The notes beneath the pieces were generated by a model. The model made no database searches. It saw nothing but the letters and a program-made list of their open reading frames with translations, and was not told the origin of the DNA. From Crocosphaera sp. UHCC 0190 (GTDB lineage Bacteria; Cyanobacteriota; Cyanobacteriia; Cyanobacteriales; Microcystaceae), in assembly GCF_034932065.1 (NCBI RefSeq), contig NZ_JAYGHP010000008.1, forward strand, positions 124,001-188,000: a DNA stretch of 64,000 bases, written 5' to 3'. Shown here in pieces: positions 26,562-37,100 of this stretch (its first letter is position 1; the number at the start of each line of letters is the position of its first letter). Position numbers and translations under genes: made by a program.

Positions 26562-26912
26562 CTAAAAACGCACTTTACGGATTAAAAAGTTAGTAATTAA
26601 CTCAGGGGAATTTTTCTTAACCCAATAAATAGCAACCGTCCGAAAGCCTGATTTAGAAAGCCTAGCGACTAATTTCATCATTTTATTAAGAGGACGAAAG
26701 CGAATTTTTTTATTAATTAAATTGACTGACCCCACATCATAAAGACAATCAATAATCATTTTAAACGTCGCTTCCTCTCGTTCGACTAAATTTTCGACTA
26801 AAAGTAAAACATTTTTCTTTTGCTCAGCTTCTAGTTGTTTTGCTTCTGAGAGTTTGGGAACGTATTTAGCCACCTTGACTGAGTTTTTTTGAGCTTTAGG
26901 AGAAACTAACAT
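26562..26912 (-). CDS. Hypothetical basic helical protein
   Basis: 116 residues, strongly basic (many Lys and Arg), no signal or membrane helix. Helical centre AKQLEAEQKKNVLLLVENLV, then EEATFKMIIDCLYDVGSVNL and a C-terminal half with LNKMMKLVARLSKSGFRTV and YWVKKNSPELITNFLIRKV. The pattern recalls small cyanobacterial proteins of unknown role. It is isolated, convergent with the fibrillin gene. The frame has no strong rival on either strand, so it is probably real. Confidence 0.65.
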   Translation of the reverse strand: MLVSPKAQKNSVKVAKYVPKLSEAKQLEAEQKKNVLLLVENLVEREEATFKMIIDCLYDVGSVNLINKKIRFRPLNKMMKLVARLSKSGFRTVAIYWVKKNSPELITNFLIRKVRF

Positions 26913-27431
26913 AAGAAATTTAACGCCAAACTTCCCTATGGAATAAAAGATAGTCCCATAATAAACCCCTTGCTCCCTTAAGTCTAGGTAAAATGCTAGG
27001 GTTTTGTAAATCAGGAAGGTAAAGTTAGGGAATTATGGATTTGGGTTAAGTTTGTTCCTTCTCTCTCAATACTGCTTACGTGAGTTCGATAGAAGAAATT
27101 AGTTAATTTTGACTCGGAGACTCCTGACTTGGAGACTCCTCAATGTCACCATAACCTAGTTTCGTCGAACTCACGTTGATGATCAAGTTTTTGCATAAAA
27201 CCTACATAGTATTGCCTTCTCTCCTCTCACAATCTCAGAGATCAAGAAGTAGAATTAAATCGAAAAAAGTAGAAATATTTAGCCAAAATCAATTAAATCA
27301 TAGACAATTACTAATCTGGAACAAGCAGAGATTTAAACGTTAATAACAGTTGTTAGAATTAATCAATAAACCGAAAATAATAAAATTAAACTGTATCAGT
27401 GATCTCGTTGAGTTCAGAGCTTTCCGTCCTT
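26913..27431. other. 519-base gene-free region
   Basis: AT-rich DNA between a minus-strand hypothetical gene and the plus-strand M48 protease gene. It holds a 99-bp element with terminal inverted repeats at 27078-27176 (listed separately) and stretches of A/T just before the protease. No open frame of note and no RNA gene was recognised. Confidence 0.6.
27078..27176. repeat. MITE-like 99-bp element with 12-bp terminal inverted repeats
   Basis: ACGTGAGTTCGA (27078-27089) is the exact reverse complement of TCGAACTCACGT (27165-27176). Inside is a short tandem direct repeat of GGAGACTCCT (27116-27125 and 27131-27140). A related arm, GTCGAACTCAGGTTGA, occurs near 7762. It has no coding capacity. 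Confidence 0.6.
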
Positions 27432-28274
27432 ATGATGAAACTTCCTCGCTTCTATCGTCGCTCCCTAGCTTATAGTTTATTAACTGTTGTTTTTAGTAGC
27501 CTGATCATTATCAGTACCCCTCAACCCGGTTATAGTCAATCGTGGTTAAACTGGATTTTTCAAGGGGTGCAAGTTATTCAATTATCTACTCTGTCCGATT
27601 CTCAAGAAGTCAAATATGGGCAACAAATTAACCAAGAATTATTAAAAAGTGGGCAATTCACCCCATCACGAAATCGAGAATTAACCCAACGAATTGAGCG
27701 TATTGGCTATCGGTTAGCCAAAAATAGCAGTCGTTCTAATCTTCCCTTTACCTTTCAAGTGGTGAATGATAACGCCATTAATGCCTTTGCTACGATGGGA
27801 GGCTTCGTTTATATTAATACTGGAACAATTGCGGCTGCGGACAATGAAGCGGAATTAGCCAGTGTCATAGCCCATGAAATCGGCCACATTACTGAACGCC
27901 ACTCTATTAAACAAATGCGGAATGTTGCTGTTTCTCAAGGGTTGATGTCTGCCGCAGGACTCAATGAGAATGATATTGTTAACTTAGGAGTTCAACTGGC
28001 CGTTAATTTGCCAAATAGCCGAGAAGCTGAATTAGAAGCAGACCAAGCGGGACTAAAAAATTTAGAACGCGCTGGCTATGCGCCGATTGGTATGATTACT
28101 TTTATGAAAAAACTGACCCAAAACGGAGGCGCAACCCCTGAGTTTTTAAGCACTCATCCTGCCACCCCACAACGGGTTAGTGCCTTAACAAAAGCGGTTA
28201 ATCCTCAAACCGCTTCTCAAGGAGATGGGTTAAATAATCAAGCCTATCAGCAACAATTCCGGGCCTTACTTTAG
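27432..28274 (+). CDS. M48 family zinc metalloprotease, exported
   Basis: 280 residues from the double ATG at 27432 (a GTG at 27399 would add 11). A signal peptide spans about the first 36 residues (MMKLPRFYRRSLAYSLLTVV, ending near GYSQ). The catalytic motif is HEIGHITERH with the third ligand Glu in EAELEADQAG. The protease domain runs to about 260 and ends in STHPATPQRVSAL, as in BepA/LoiP-type periplasmic proteases. It probably does quality control of envelope proteins. It converges with cpcE. Confidence 0.92.
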   Translation: MMKLPRFYRRSLAYSLLTVVFSSLIIISTPQPGYSQSWLNWIFQGVQVIQLSTLSDSQEVKYGQQINQELLKSGQFTPSRNRELTQRIERIGYRLAKNSSRSNLPFTFQVVNDNAINAFATMGGFVYINTGTIAAADNEAELASVIAHEIGHITERHSIKQMRNVAVSQGLMSAAGLNENDIVNLGVQLAVNLPNSREAELEADQAGLKNLERAGYAPIGMITFMKKLTQNGGATPEFLSTHPATPQRVSALTKAVNPQTASQGDGLNNQAYQQQFRALL

Positions 28275-28417
28275 CCATTGAAGTTGATTTTACTACATCC
28301 CGATGAATTTCTGTAAAGGTAACATTGTTGGGATTATTTTTTCGATGTTGAAGTAGCCTGTCTCTTTTAGCCATTCAAAAAATCAACATTTTAGGGGTTG
28401 AAACTGCTGAACATAGG

Positions 28418-29272
28418 TTATAACAAACCATCCATTAACATCATCACTTTAATACTTTCTTCATCCAAGTCTTGTGTTGATTCTTTGCTTAAATGATGTT
28501 CTAAAATACCTTTAAGGGAAATTAATTTTAAGCTATTTTCTGCTAAGGTATTAGCGATCGCTTCAGCCCCTTTTAAATAACCAATAGCCCCTAAATCCAT
28601 TAAAGCAGAACGACGCACCTGCAAATCTTTTTCTCCTAATGCTGTGACCAGTCTTTCCCCATAAATAGAACTTTCTGTCAACTGATACAATGCTCTGGCA
28701 GCAGCATATTGAACTTTTTGCACAAAATGCTCTAAAAAGGGTTCAATTAAGGAAATAGCTTCCCTTGCTTTGAGGGTTCCTAACGCTTCTAGAATGGCTT
28801 CATAAGGTTGTCTGAGATGGGGTTTACCTTCTACCTGTTGTGCTGCTTCTATTCCTCCTGCTAACAACTGAATCAGTGCTGGAATAGCTTGAGCATCTGC
28901 CAACATTTCCAAAGATTGCGCCGCCGACTCTCTGACATAATAATCCTCACAGTCCAAGGCCTTAATTAAGGCGGGAACCACAGAGCGATCGCCTAATTTA
29001 CCTAAAGCTTTAGCCGCATTTCGTCGTAAAGGATAACCCCCATCAGGAGAGCGATCGCTTTCATCTTCTAAAGCCGTCAAAAGAGCATCAATGGCCACCG
29101 GATCACTGACGCGAAACCGTCCGATCCACCAAGCCGCATAATAACGCGCACTGGGATCTTCCGTCTGTTGTAGGTTATATAACGCCTGTTCAACCGTATA
29201 AGCAGGATCATCGGCAGATCCTTGACCTGCCGATAGTCCCATGACATTATTATCCTGGGAATTGTCCACCAT
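28418..29272 (-). CDS. cpcE: Phycocyanobilin lyase alpha-type subunit CpcE
   Basis: 284 residues from the ATG at 29272, 7 bases after the cpcD stop. The protein is a string of HEAT-like repeats: ARYYAAWWIGRFRVSDPVAI, then LRRNAAKALGKLGDRSVVPA, VRESAAQSLEMLADAQAIPA and VRRSALMDLGAIGYLKGAEA. CpcE works as a heterodimer with CpcF to attach phycocyanobilin to Cys84 of CpcA. Its place at the end of the cpc operon supports the name. CpcF is not encoded in the window and must come from elsewhere. The frame is open upstream into cpcD, but those codons overlap cpcD and are unlikely to be used. Confidence 0.93.
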   Translation of the reverse strand: MVDNSQDNNVMGLSAGQGSADDPAYTVEQALYNLQQTEDPSARYYAAWWIGRFRVSDPVAIDALLTALEDESDRSPDGGYPLRRNAAKALGKLGDRSVVPALIKALDCEDYYVRESAAQSLEMLADAQAIPALIQLLAGGIEAAQQVEGKPHLRQPYEAILEALGTLKAREAISLIEPFLEHFVQKVQYAAARALYQLTESSIYGERLVTALGEKDLQVRRSALMDLGAIGYLKGAEAIANTLAENSLKLISLKGILEHHLSKESTQDLDEESIKVMMLMDGLL

Positions 29273-29279
29273 GACAACG

Positions 29280-29516
29280 TTAGCCTTCAGTGGAAGGTGT
29301 AATGTTGATGATAGTGCCACCCATGCGGGTAATGCGCTGCATTTCCTCGTTCATCCGAGCATAGGGGACTTTGATAAAAACGCTACCGCTGCGACGCACA
29401 GGATAACTATTCTTATCGTTTGTCTCATTTTGACGAAGTCCAGTCACTTCATAGACGAAGACACGACTGGCTGAGGGGTTATTAGCCGCTCCAACTAATG
29501 CTGATTGACCTAACAT
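29280..29516 (-). CDS. cpcD: Phycobilisome rod-capping linker CpcD
   Basis: 78 residues from the ATG at 29516 (a TTG two codons earlier is less likely). It caps the distal end of phycocyanin rods. The CpcD domain covers the whole protein: SRVFVYEVTGLR, RRSGSVFIKVPYARMNEEMQ and RITRMGGTIINITP. The same fold forms the C-terminal domain of the two CpcC linkers, as shown by shared endings such as [13 protein letters not shown]. Located after cpcC1 and directly before cpcE. Confidence 0.95.
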   Translation of the reverse strand: MLGQSALVGAANNPSASRVFVYEVTGLRQNETNDKNSYPVRRSGSVFIKVPYARMNEEMQRITRMGGTIINITPSTEG

Positions 29517-29592
29517 GACCAAGAATTTCCTAAACGATGATTGACTTATTGTGGATCAATTTGTAGCAGAATAAGCTTTTTCGGGCTTCTCT

Positions 29593-30477
29593 TTAGCCAG
29601 CAGGGGTAATACTAGCTACTTTACCACCGGAACGATTAATCCGTTGTAAGGTAGCAGATAATTCTTCGTAAGGAACAATCAATGCTCGGCTGCTACGACG
29701 AACACTGGGATAGTTTGTCGCACCTTTGGCCCCGATACCGGAAATTTCTACCCGATAGGTTTTGCCTGGGGTACTACCAAAAGCAACAGTTCCACCTAAA
29801 GACTTACTGGGAGTAACATTGGCTTTGGAGGCACGATAAGCCCAACCATCGTTAGCACCAGAGGGGCCAACTACCGCAGAAGCTGAATTTTGTCCCAATT
29901 CTGTGGCTAAGCGTACGGTGCTACCTTCTAGTTGAGAGCGATCGCTATTGGCATAACCGCGATAAAGGCGGAACATCCGTGTAAAGCCAACAGTTTTTTG
30001 TCCCACTTGGGTATTAAATCCGCGATAGTAGGGAACAATATTTTCCCCAAAGTTTTCTTGATATTCTACGGAATCAATGTAGGAATCGATATCAGCATCA
30101 AATCCTTTATTTTCATAGAGATCAAGATGATAAGCGAACTCAGCTTCATCGTAGGGCGCACGTCCCAAGAGATGTTTATAGTTGAGTTCAACGACTCTGG
30201 TTTGGAAATTGCTGTAGAAGAACTTCGATTTATAAAGTTCTGATTTAGCTACGGCACGAACAAACTCTCTGACGCTGATAGAGCCATTGCAGAGTAAGGA
30301 CTCGGCACCCTTGAGGCGTTCAGATTCCATAATGTAGTCATTGCCTAAAACTTGGCGATAGACTGCACGAATAACCCCTTGAGCATCTTCGTTCCGCCAG
30401 TCGGGGCGAAGTTCTACGGGAGATGCGTCACTAAAGGCAGAGGTACCGAGACGAGAGGCTGCTGTTGTAATCGCCAC
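29593..30477 (-). CDS. cpcC1: Phycocyanin-associated rod linker polypeptide CpcC1
   Basis: 294 residues. An N-terminal Pfam00427-type linker domain (about 20-160; [40 protein letters not shown]) and a C-terminal CpcD-like domain (about 235-290; [27 protein letters not shown]). It joins phycocyanin hexamers in the rod. The name follows the Synechocystis order in which the shorter linker precedes the longer one, this being the second and longer. Well-spaced ribosome site GGAG before the ATG. Confidence 0.92.
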   Translation of the reverse strand: MAITTAASRLGTSAFSDASPVELRPDWRNEDAQGVIRAVYRQVLGNDYIMESERLKGAESLLCNGSISVREFVRAVAKSELYKSKFFYSNFQTRVVELNYKHLLGRAPYDEAEFAYHLDLYENKGFDADIDSYIDSVEYQENFGENIVPYYRGFNTQVGQKTVGFTRMFRLYRGYANSDRSQLEGSTVRLATELGQNSASAVVGPSGANDGWAYRASKANVTPSKSLGGTVAFGSTPGKTYRVEISGIGAKGATNYPSVRRSSRALIVPYEELSATLQRINRSGGKVASITPAG

Positions 30478-30575
30478 TGAAAAGTTCTCCTTTGTATGAT
30501 TACCATTGATATTGAGAATTGCAGATCAGGGCTAAACCTGATGAGTTTAACCCTAGTCGTTAAAAATCAGCAGAC

Positions 30576-31391
30576 TTAAGCGGGGGTAATGGTTGTTACC
30601 TTGCCACCTTGACGGTTGATTTGTTGTAATTTGTTGGATAGCTGTTCGTAGGGAATGAGATATTCCATACTACTACGGCGTATTTGGGTTCCTCGTCCTG
30701 GGGCTGCTCCTTGGACGACTCTCACCCGGTACACTTGGTCACGACTTCCCCCAGCTACACCGGACAAGACTTCGGCAGTCTCCCCAATGTAGACGGGTGA
30801 AGCAGTGTTGCGAGCCACTTCTTGCATCAACTTACTCTGCTTGCCTTGGGCGCGATCGCTATTGGCATAGCCACGATACAGTTGAAACATACGACTAAAC
30901 CCAACGGTTTTTTGATTCCGTTGCGTGGCAAATCCCCGACAGTAGGGAACGATCAAGTCACCAAAGTTTTCTTGATATTCAACAGAGTCGATATAAGAAT
31001 TAATTTCTGCTTCGTATCCCTGTTGATGATACAGATCACTATGGTAAGCAATTTCTGATTGATCGTAGGGGGCCCTACCTAATAGGTGTTTATAATTGAG
31101 TTCGATAAAGCGATTTTGGGGATTGCTCTGGAAAAATTTATTACGGTATAACTCTGACAGGGCGATCGTTCTGACAAAATCCTTAATGGAAATATTGCCA
31201 TTTCGCAACAAAGACTCGGCACTCTTCAGCCGTTCGCAAGACATCAGGTGATCATTCCCTAATACCTGACGATAGGCTGCCCGAATCGCCACTTCTGCCT
31301 CTTCTTCTGTCCAATTTTTCCGTAATTCCACAGGGGACGAATCCACAAAAGGCTCAAAACCTAACCGTTGGGCTGCTGTTAAACTGGTCAT
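30576..31391 (-). CDS. cpcC2: Phycocyanin-associated rod linker polypeptide CpcC2
   Basis: 271 residues, same plan as its neighbour: linker domain about 20-160 ([40 protein letters not shown]) and C-terminal CpcD-like domain (about 215-270; [27 protein letters not shown]). The two copies arose by duplication; they differ mainly in the hinge and surface loops. By position and length it should be the distal rod linker. It is separated from cpcA by 126 bases containing a stable stem-loop. Confidence 0.92.
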   Translation of the reverse strand: MTSLTAAQRLGFEPFVDSSPVELRKNWTEEEAEVAIRAAYRQVLGNDHLMSCERLKSAESLLRNGNISIKDFVRTIALSELYRNKFFQSNPQNRFIELNYKHLLGRAPYDQSEIAYHSDLYHQQGYEAEINSYIDSVEYQENFGDLIVPYCRGFATQRNQKTVGFSRMFQLYRGYANSDRAQGKQSKLMQEVARNTASPVYIGETAEVLSGVAGGSRDQVYRVRVVQGAAPGRGTQIRRSSMEYLIPYEQLSNKLQQINRQGGKVTTITPA

Positions 31392-31438
31392 GATTTAACC
31401 TCCTAACAATGCTTAATGCGGTATTTTAGATATGGCAA

Positions 31439-31498
31439 GACCTGGAGAAACAGATGATTGCTAACTGCTTAGCCAACAACCTCCTGCCTTTCCAGGTC
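31439..31498 (-). promoter_or_regulatory. Intercistronic stem-loop between cpcA and cpcC2
   Basis: GACCTGGA (31439-31446) pairs exactly with TCCAGGTC (31491-31498), enclosing a second hairpin GCTAA-CTGC-TTAGC (31460-31473). It lies 20 bases after the cpcA stop. In cyanobacteria cpcBA mRNA is known to be more abundant than the full operon message; this structure is a good candidate for the partial terminator or the block to 3' decay. Confidence 0.65.
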
Positions 31499-31517
31499 AT
31501 TAGCACCTTCTAGATGA

Positions 31518-32006
31518 CTAGCTCAGTGCATTAATGGCATAATCGATGTAGGAGTTAGCTTCATCACGAGCATCTCCACTTAAACCGTGGTTAGCTTTGA
31601 TGTACTTGAGAGCTTCAACGTACCAGCTAGGAGACAAATCAAAGGTGCGGTTGATTTCGGCAACACCAGCAACTAGATATTCGTCCATGGGGCCGGTTCC
31701 ACCAGCAATTAAGCAGTAGGTAACCATGCGGAGGTAGTAACCGATGTCACGAGCACATTTGTCTTTACCACGTTGATCAGCGGCGAAGTTGGGCCCTTGC
31801 ATTTGGGTGGTGTAAGGGAATTTGGCGTAAACTGCATTAGCAGCACCAGTAACCAATTGAGCAGATTTTTCGCTGAGAGCTTTAGCTGCGGCTAAACCAG
31901 AAGCAGCTTGACGATAACGTCCAAAAGCAACTTGAAGTTCAGTGCTGCTTAAGAAGCGGCCTTGAGAATCTGCGGTAGAAATGGCTTCAGTCAAGGGGGT
32001 TTTCAT
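31518..32006 (-). CDS. cpcA: Phycocyanin alpha subunit
   Basis: 162 residues, the exact family length. One phycocyanobilin is attached at Cys84 in [33 protein letters not shown] is the standard N-terminus. Forms alpha-beta monomers with CpcB that build rod hexamers. A GGGAGAT ribosome site lies eight bases before the ATG, in keeping with very high expression. Confidence 0.98.
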   Translation of the reverse strand: MKTPLTEAISTADSQGRFLSSTELQVAFGRYRQAASGLAAAKALSEKSAQLVTGAANAVYAKFPYTTQMQGPNFAADQRGKDKCARDIGYYLRMVTYCLIAGGTGPMDEYLVAGVAEINRTFDLSPSWYVEALKYIKANHGLSGDARDEANSYIDYAINALS

Positions 32007-32097
32007 TGTTTTAGTATCTCCCGATTGTTTTGCTAAGTTTTCCTAGAAATGGTTTTGAAATCATGCTTGATTGCTGGTTAACAACTAAAGCTTAAAA

Positions 32098-32616
32098 TTA
32101 AGCAACAGCAGCAGCAGCACGATCAAAGTAGCCAGCGATTTCAGCAGCGATCTCACTGCAATTTCCAGGGGTGATTCCAGTAGGATCGTTAACGATGGCT
32201 AAAGCGGCATCCTTCATTTTTTGAACGCCAGCAGCAACGGAAGCACCAGGAACACCTAGAGCCACGTAGGTTTCACGAAGGCCATTTAAGCAACGATCTT
32301 CGAGCACACTGCCGTCTCCAGCGAAGGTAGCGTAGGTAACATAGCGCAGGATGATATCCATGTCGCGTAAGCAAGCAGCCATACGACGGTGGGTATAAGC
32401 GTTTCCACCAGGCGCGATTAACTGGGGTTGCTCAGCAAATAAAGAACGAGCAGCGTTAGCAACGATAGTTGAAGCGTTGCCAGTGATGCGGTTAACAGCA
32501 TCGATACGCTTGTTGCTCTCGGCCACCATAGCACTCAGAGCATCTACCTGAGAGGCAGATAAGAACTCACCGCGAGTATCAGCTTGAGAAACTACTCTGG
32601 TAAATGCGTCAAACAT
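32098..32616 (-). CDS. cpcB: Phycocyanin beta subunit
   Basis: 172 residues, the exact family length. Two bilin sites are present: Cys82 in [13 protein letters not shown] and Cys153 in [11 protein letters not shown]. Asn72 in GGNAY is the methylated Asn. It is the first gene of the operon, with AGGAG 8 bases before the ATG. The gap to cpcA is 91 bases. Confidence 0.98.
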   Translation of the reverse strand: MFDAFTRVVSQADTRGEFLSASQVDALSAMVAESNKRIDAVNRITGNASTIVANAARSLFAEQPQLIAPGGNAYTHRRMAACLRDMDIILRYVTYATFAGDGSVLEDRCLNGLRETYVALGVPGASVAAGVQKMKDAALAIVNDPTGITPGNCSEIAAEIAGYFDRAAAAVA

Positions 32617-33346
32617 TGAATTAATCTCCTACTTGACTTGACTTAATAAGTTGAGTTGGAACGGAACACGGAATCCCCATATTGGGTTGATTAGGCTGCT
32701 TGGACAGACATTAATCTCCGCGATTTCCCAAGTCCCTTTCAAAAGTTTTTTTAAGAAACCTGAGACAACTTTAGTGGTGATCTCAGAAATCGTGAAAGGT
32801 TCTCCAAGAACTATCCAAGATGATCTCGGTCTGTCTTGTGTACCCTTCAAGTTAATTTTATACAATGCTCTTGAACCATTATTTATTACATATTATTAAA
32901 AAAACTGCTGTCTTTATGTAAAGAAGTGTTAAGAAACTGGCTGAAAGGCTTAACATTAGTGCAATTCAACCTAATTTGTCGAAGTTGAACCCATCCTTAA
33001 CTGTTCTGGAACTTCCTGGCTAACAGATCGGGGCAAAAGCGAGTATTCACATGGTTTTGAGTGATTAATTATTTTTTTTAATGCTTCTAGGCTTTGGGAA
33101 CTCAGTTTGTAATGTTTCTTAATAAACTGATTTTATTTTGAATTCCACGAAGTAGTCAAGGTCTTTTTGTGTCTGAGACAGGATTTTCGTTTAAGATTGA
33201 CTATGGGGTAAATTGCACTAGATCACCTTGAAGTCATTCAATTTTGTCTAGATTGAAATCATCACCCCTGATAGTCAACCATGAATGTTGGCTATCTCTC
33301 TCGGTAAAAAAGACTGGGAGTGTCCCCGACAGGAGAATGGGAAAAA
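32617..33346. other. 730-base cpc operon upstream region
   Basis: Gene-free DNA between divergent cpcB and the parvulin gene. Small open frames here look like chance. It should contain the cpc promoter and a long leader. A possible minus-strand promoter is listed separately. Near 32966-32989, short GTTGAA/TTCAAC arms (TTCAACCTAATTTGTCGAAG then TTGAAC) suggest a protein-binding or hairpin site. Confidence 0.5.
32892..32922 (-). promoter_or_regulatory. Possible cpc operon promoter
   Basis: On the minus strand TTTACA (32922-32917), a 19-base spacer and AATAAT (32897-32892). Each box differs from consensus by one base; the spacer is two bases long. It would give a leader of about 270 bases. Confidence 0.3.
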
Positions 33347-34102
33347 ATGAGTATTGTCTTGCAAATTGGCGATCAAGAGATCTCAGACCATAATTTATAT
33401 CGTTTATTGGCACAGTATCGACTATTACCCCAATTAGCCAAAGAAATTATCATTGATCAAGCGATCGCCGATATTACCTGTACTCCAGAAGAAACCGCCC
33501 AAGCTAAACAGCAGTTTTATCAAAAAAATCAACTGACCAACGAAGCGCAGTTAAAAGCCTGGTTAGACCATCATGGCATGACCCCTCAACAATTAGAGGT
33601 GATCAGTGTCAGGGACTTGAAAATTGAAAAATTTAAACAACTCACCTGGAGCGACAAATTAGATCCCTACTTCGTCAAATGTAAAGGACAACTGGATCGA
33701 GTAGTATATTCCCTAATTCGCACCAAAGATGCAGGTATTGCCCAAGAACTCTATTTTCGGATTCAAGAAGGAGAAAATACCTTTACCGAACTAGCCAGAC
33801 AATATTCCGAAGGTTCAGAAGCCCAAACCGGGGGATTAATTGGCCCCGTGGAACTCAACGTTCCTCACCCCAGAATCTCGCAAATTCTCTCTGCTAGCCG
33901 CCCTGGACAATTATCACCCCCAACACGAGTCGGAGACTGGTGGATTATTCTGCGCTTAGAAAAATATATGTCAGCCCAACTCGATGAAGCCACTAGACAA
34001 CGCCTCATCAATGAACTATTTCAAGCATGGTTGTTGGCCCAAATTCAGCAAAATGTTGCTTTCTCCTCCATAATAGAAGCCGTTGAGATAAAACAAGGTT
34101 AA
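33347..34102 (+). CDS. Parvulin-type peptidyl-prolyl isomerase
   Basis: 251 residues from the ATG at 33347 (a GTG at 33320 adds nine). N-terminal helical SurA-like segment (about 1-120; KQLTWSDKLDPYFVKCKGQL), then a PpiC/rotamase domain: YSLIRTKDAGIAQELYFRIQ, FTELARQYSEGSEAQTGGLIG and the closing VGDWWIILRLE. No clear signal peptide, so it may act in the cytoplasm. It lies 15 bases before the HlyB-like gene. A foldase in this place may keep the secretion substrate unfolded or help the transporter assemble. Confidence 0.88.
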   Translation: MSIVLQIGDQEISDHNLYRLLAQYRLLPQLAKEIIIDQAIADITCTPEETAQAKQQFYQKNQLTNEAQLKAWLDHHGMTPQQLEVISVRDLKIEKFKQLTWSDKLDPYFVKCKGQLDRVVYSLIRTKDAGIAQELYFRIQEGENTFTELARQYSEGSEAQTGGLIGPVELNVPHPRISQILSASRPGQLSPPTRVGDWWIILRLEKYMSAQLDEATRQRLINELFQAWLLAQIQQNVAFSSIIEAVEIKQG

Positions 34103-34117
34103 ACATTTGACTTAACC

Positions 34118-37100
34118 ATGACCCATACAACCACAGAGATACAAGACTTTCTTCGACATTTAGCCCCCTTAGAGCAACTCCCTGACTCAGTGATTGCGGA
34201 CTTAGCGCAAAAATGTCAGATTTGGCGTTATCGCATGGGTCAAGTGATTCTCATGCGAGGGAAGGTGTCTTCTCACCTGACCATTCTTTTTGAGGGACAA
34301 GCGCGACTTTTAGGGTATGATCCTCGTACTCAAATGCCCAGTACCCTAGAATTACTCAAACCAGGGGCGATCATGGGTGGAGTTAATTTAGTGCGAGGAG
34401 TTCCCTGTGAAACCGCGATCGCCTCCACAGAATCCGTCGGGTTAACCCTCTCTCAAGAAGAGTTTTGGCAATTACTACAACAATACCCCGCCCTAAAAGC
34501 GACCTTTAAAGACCAATGTAGTTTAGTAGAAATCTTTGACTTATTAGGGGTTTACCTGGAACAACAGGCCCAAGGAGACGGAGATCTGAAATCCTTAGCC
34601 CAAGAAGTCCTAGAAGACACAGAGGTTTATTATCTCCCCCCAGACCAACCCTTATCAAATCAAAATCTACCCCCACAAGATGGCAAAATTTGGTTAGTCA
34701 GTGGTGGGGAAATGGAAAACTTTCCCCCAGGCAGTCTTTTAACCAACTTAACTAACATTAAGACCAAAATAATAGGGAATCAACCCGTTCGTCTCATTGG
34801 GTTTCCTCCCCTAACAGACTCAACCCCCTCTCCCCAGACAACTCATCAGCAACCCCAACTTGCTGATGAGTCGGGTTTAGTTTCCTCCTCAATGGCAGAA
34901 GATATCCCCTATGCAGATGCTGAACTGGTGGGAACGGCAAAGTTACCCCAGTCACCCCAAGAACGACGACAACGGAAAAATTATCCTTTTATTAAGGGAA
35001 AAACCCCTTTAGGCATTGGCTCAGCTTGTTTTCAAATGCTCAGTCAATATTTTGGGATGCCCTACCGTCGGGATGTGATTCGTCGCATTTTGGCTGAACA
35101 ACTGCAACGAACAGGTAATTTATCGTTGCCCCTTTGTGGTGCCATTACGGAATTAATGGGACTCAATGCTCAATTAATTAATATTCCCGCTTCCTCTTTT
35201 ACTCAATTAAAAACCCCGGCCTTAATTAACTGGCAAAATAGTTTAGCCGTTTTGTATGATGTCAGTGAGAAAGAAGTGATCGTGGCGGTGCCGGAAATTG
35301 GCATCGTTCGTCGTCGTCCCCGTGACTTTTTAGATACCTGGGGAGAAAGTGGAGAAGTTTTGTTACTCCAACTGACGAAAGAAACACCCCAAGAAAGATT
35401 TGGCTTACATTGGTTTGTTCCGGCATTAAAACAATATCGTCGGGTATTAATAGAAGTTTTTATCGCCTCTTTCTTTGTGCAACTATTCGGGTTAGCTAAC
35501 CCCTTAATGATTCAGGTGATCATTGATAAGGTGATTGTACAGAATAGTGCCGATACCTTACAAGTTTTAGGCTTATTTTTACTAATTATTGCAATTTTTG
35601 AGGCGGTTTTAACCACCTTACGGACTTATTTATTTGTAGATACCACCAACCGCATTGACATGAGTTTGGGATCGGAAATTATCGATCACTTATTACGTTT
35701 GCCCTTACGGTATTTTGAAAAACGGCCCGTGGGGGAAATTTCGACTAGGGTTAATGAATTAGAAAATATTCGTCAATTTCTCACGGGAACCGCCTTAACA
35801 GTAGTTTTAGATGCGGTTTTTTCCGTAGTTTATATTGCGGTGATGATTGTGTACAGTCCCATTCTCACCTTGGTGGCCTTGGGTATTGTGCCAATTTTTG
35901 TGGCCATGACATTGGTCTTTTCTCCCACCATTCGCCGTCAACTCAGGACAAAAGCGGAACGCAACGCCCAAACTCAGTCCTATTTAGTAGAAGTAATGTC
36001 AGGGATACAAACTGTTAAAGCCCAGAATATTGAACTGCGGGCGCGGTGGCAATGGCAAGATAAATATTCCCGTTATGTCTCGGCCGGTTTTAATACCGTA
36101 ATTACCTCTACCTTAGCCAGTTCTACCAGTAGCTTCCTCAATAAACTTTCTGGGTTATTAGTGTTATGGGTGGGAGCCTATTTAGTGTTAGAAGGAGAAC
36201 TCAGTTTAGGGCAATTAATCGCCTTTCGGATTATTTCTAGTTATGTCACCTCTCCCATTTTACGACTAACTCAACTCTGGCAAAATTTCCAAGAAACTGC
36301 CCTATCTTTAGAACGATTAGCGGATATTGTCGATACTCCCCAAGAAGCGGAACGCGATCGCCAAAATATTCCTATGCCTGCGGTTCGGGGAGATGTTAAA
36401 TACGAAAATGTCTGTTTCCGCTTTAAACAACATGGCCCCCTACAACTGTATAACATTAACATTGATTTTCCGGCCGGAACCTTTATCGCTGTTGTGGGAG
36501 GAAGTGGGGCCGGAAAAAGTACCCTAACTAAATTAATATCGCGGTTATATGAACCAGAATCCGGGCGAATTTTAATTGATGGTTATGATATTGCCAAAGT
36601 GGAACTCTATTCCCTGCGTCGTCAGGTGGGTGTGGTTCCCCAAGAAACCCTACTATTTGATGGCACAGTCCAGGAGAACATTGCCCTAACCAACCCTGAT
36701 GCCACCACCGAAGAAATTATTGAAGCGGCCCAAGTAGCTGCGGCTCATGAGTTTATCATGGGTCTACCTCAAGGGTACAATACAAGAGTAGGGGAAAGAG
36801 GATCAGCCCTGTCTGGGGGACAGAAACAACGGATTGCGATCGCCCGTTCCGTTCTCCAAAATCCTCGGATTCTCGTCTTAGATGAAGCCACCAGTGCTTT
36901 AGATTATGCCACGGAACAACAAGTTTGTTTAAATCTCTTAAGTTCCTTTAACGATCGCACGGTTTTCTTCATTACTCACCGTTTGGGTTCCATTAGAAGT
37001 GCTGATGTTATCGTCATGATGGATTCAGGGTCAGTGGTTGAACAGGGAACCCATGAAGAATTAATGGCCATGAAAGGTCGATATTACTACCTCTATCAAC

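Noticed and set aside
29273-29320. Longer CpcE start overlapping cpcD
   Set aside because: The extra 16 residues overlap cpcD in another frame and do not resemble CpcE; the ATG at 29272 directly follows the cpcD stop.
32629-32899. Small frames in the cpc upstream region (both strands)
   Set aside because: No domain, weak starts, and they overlap each other in the operon leader; a leader peptide cannot be excluded but nothing supports one.
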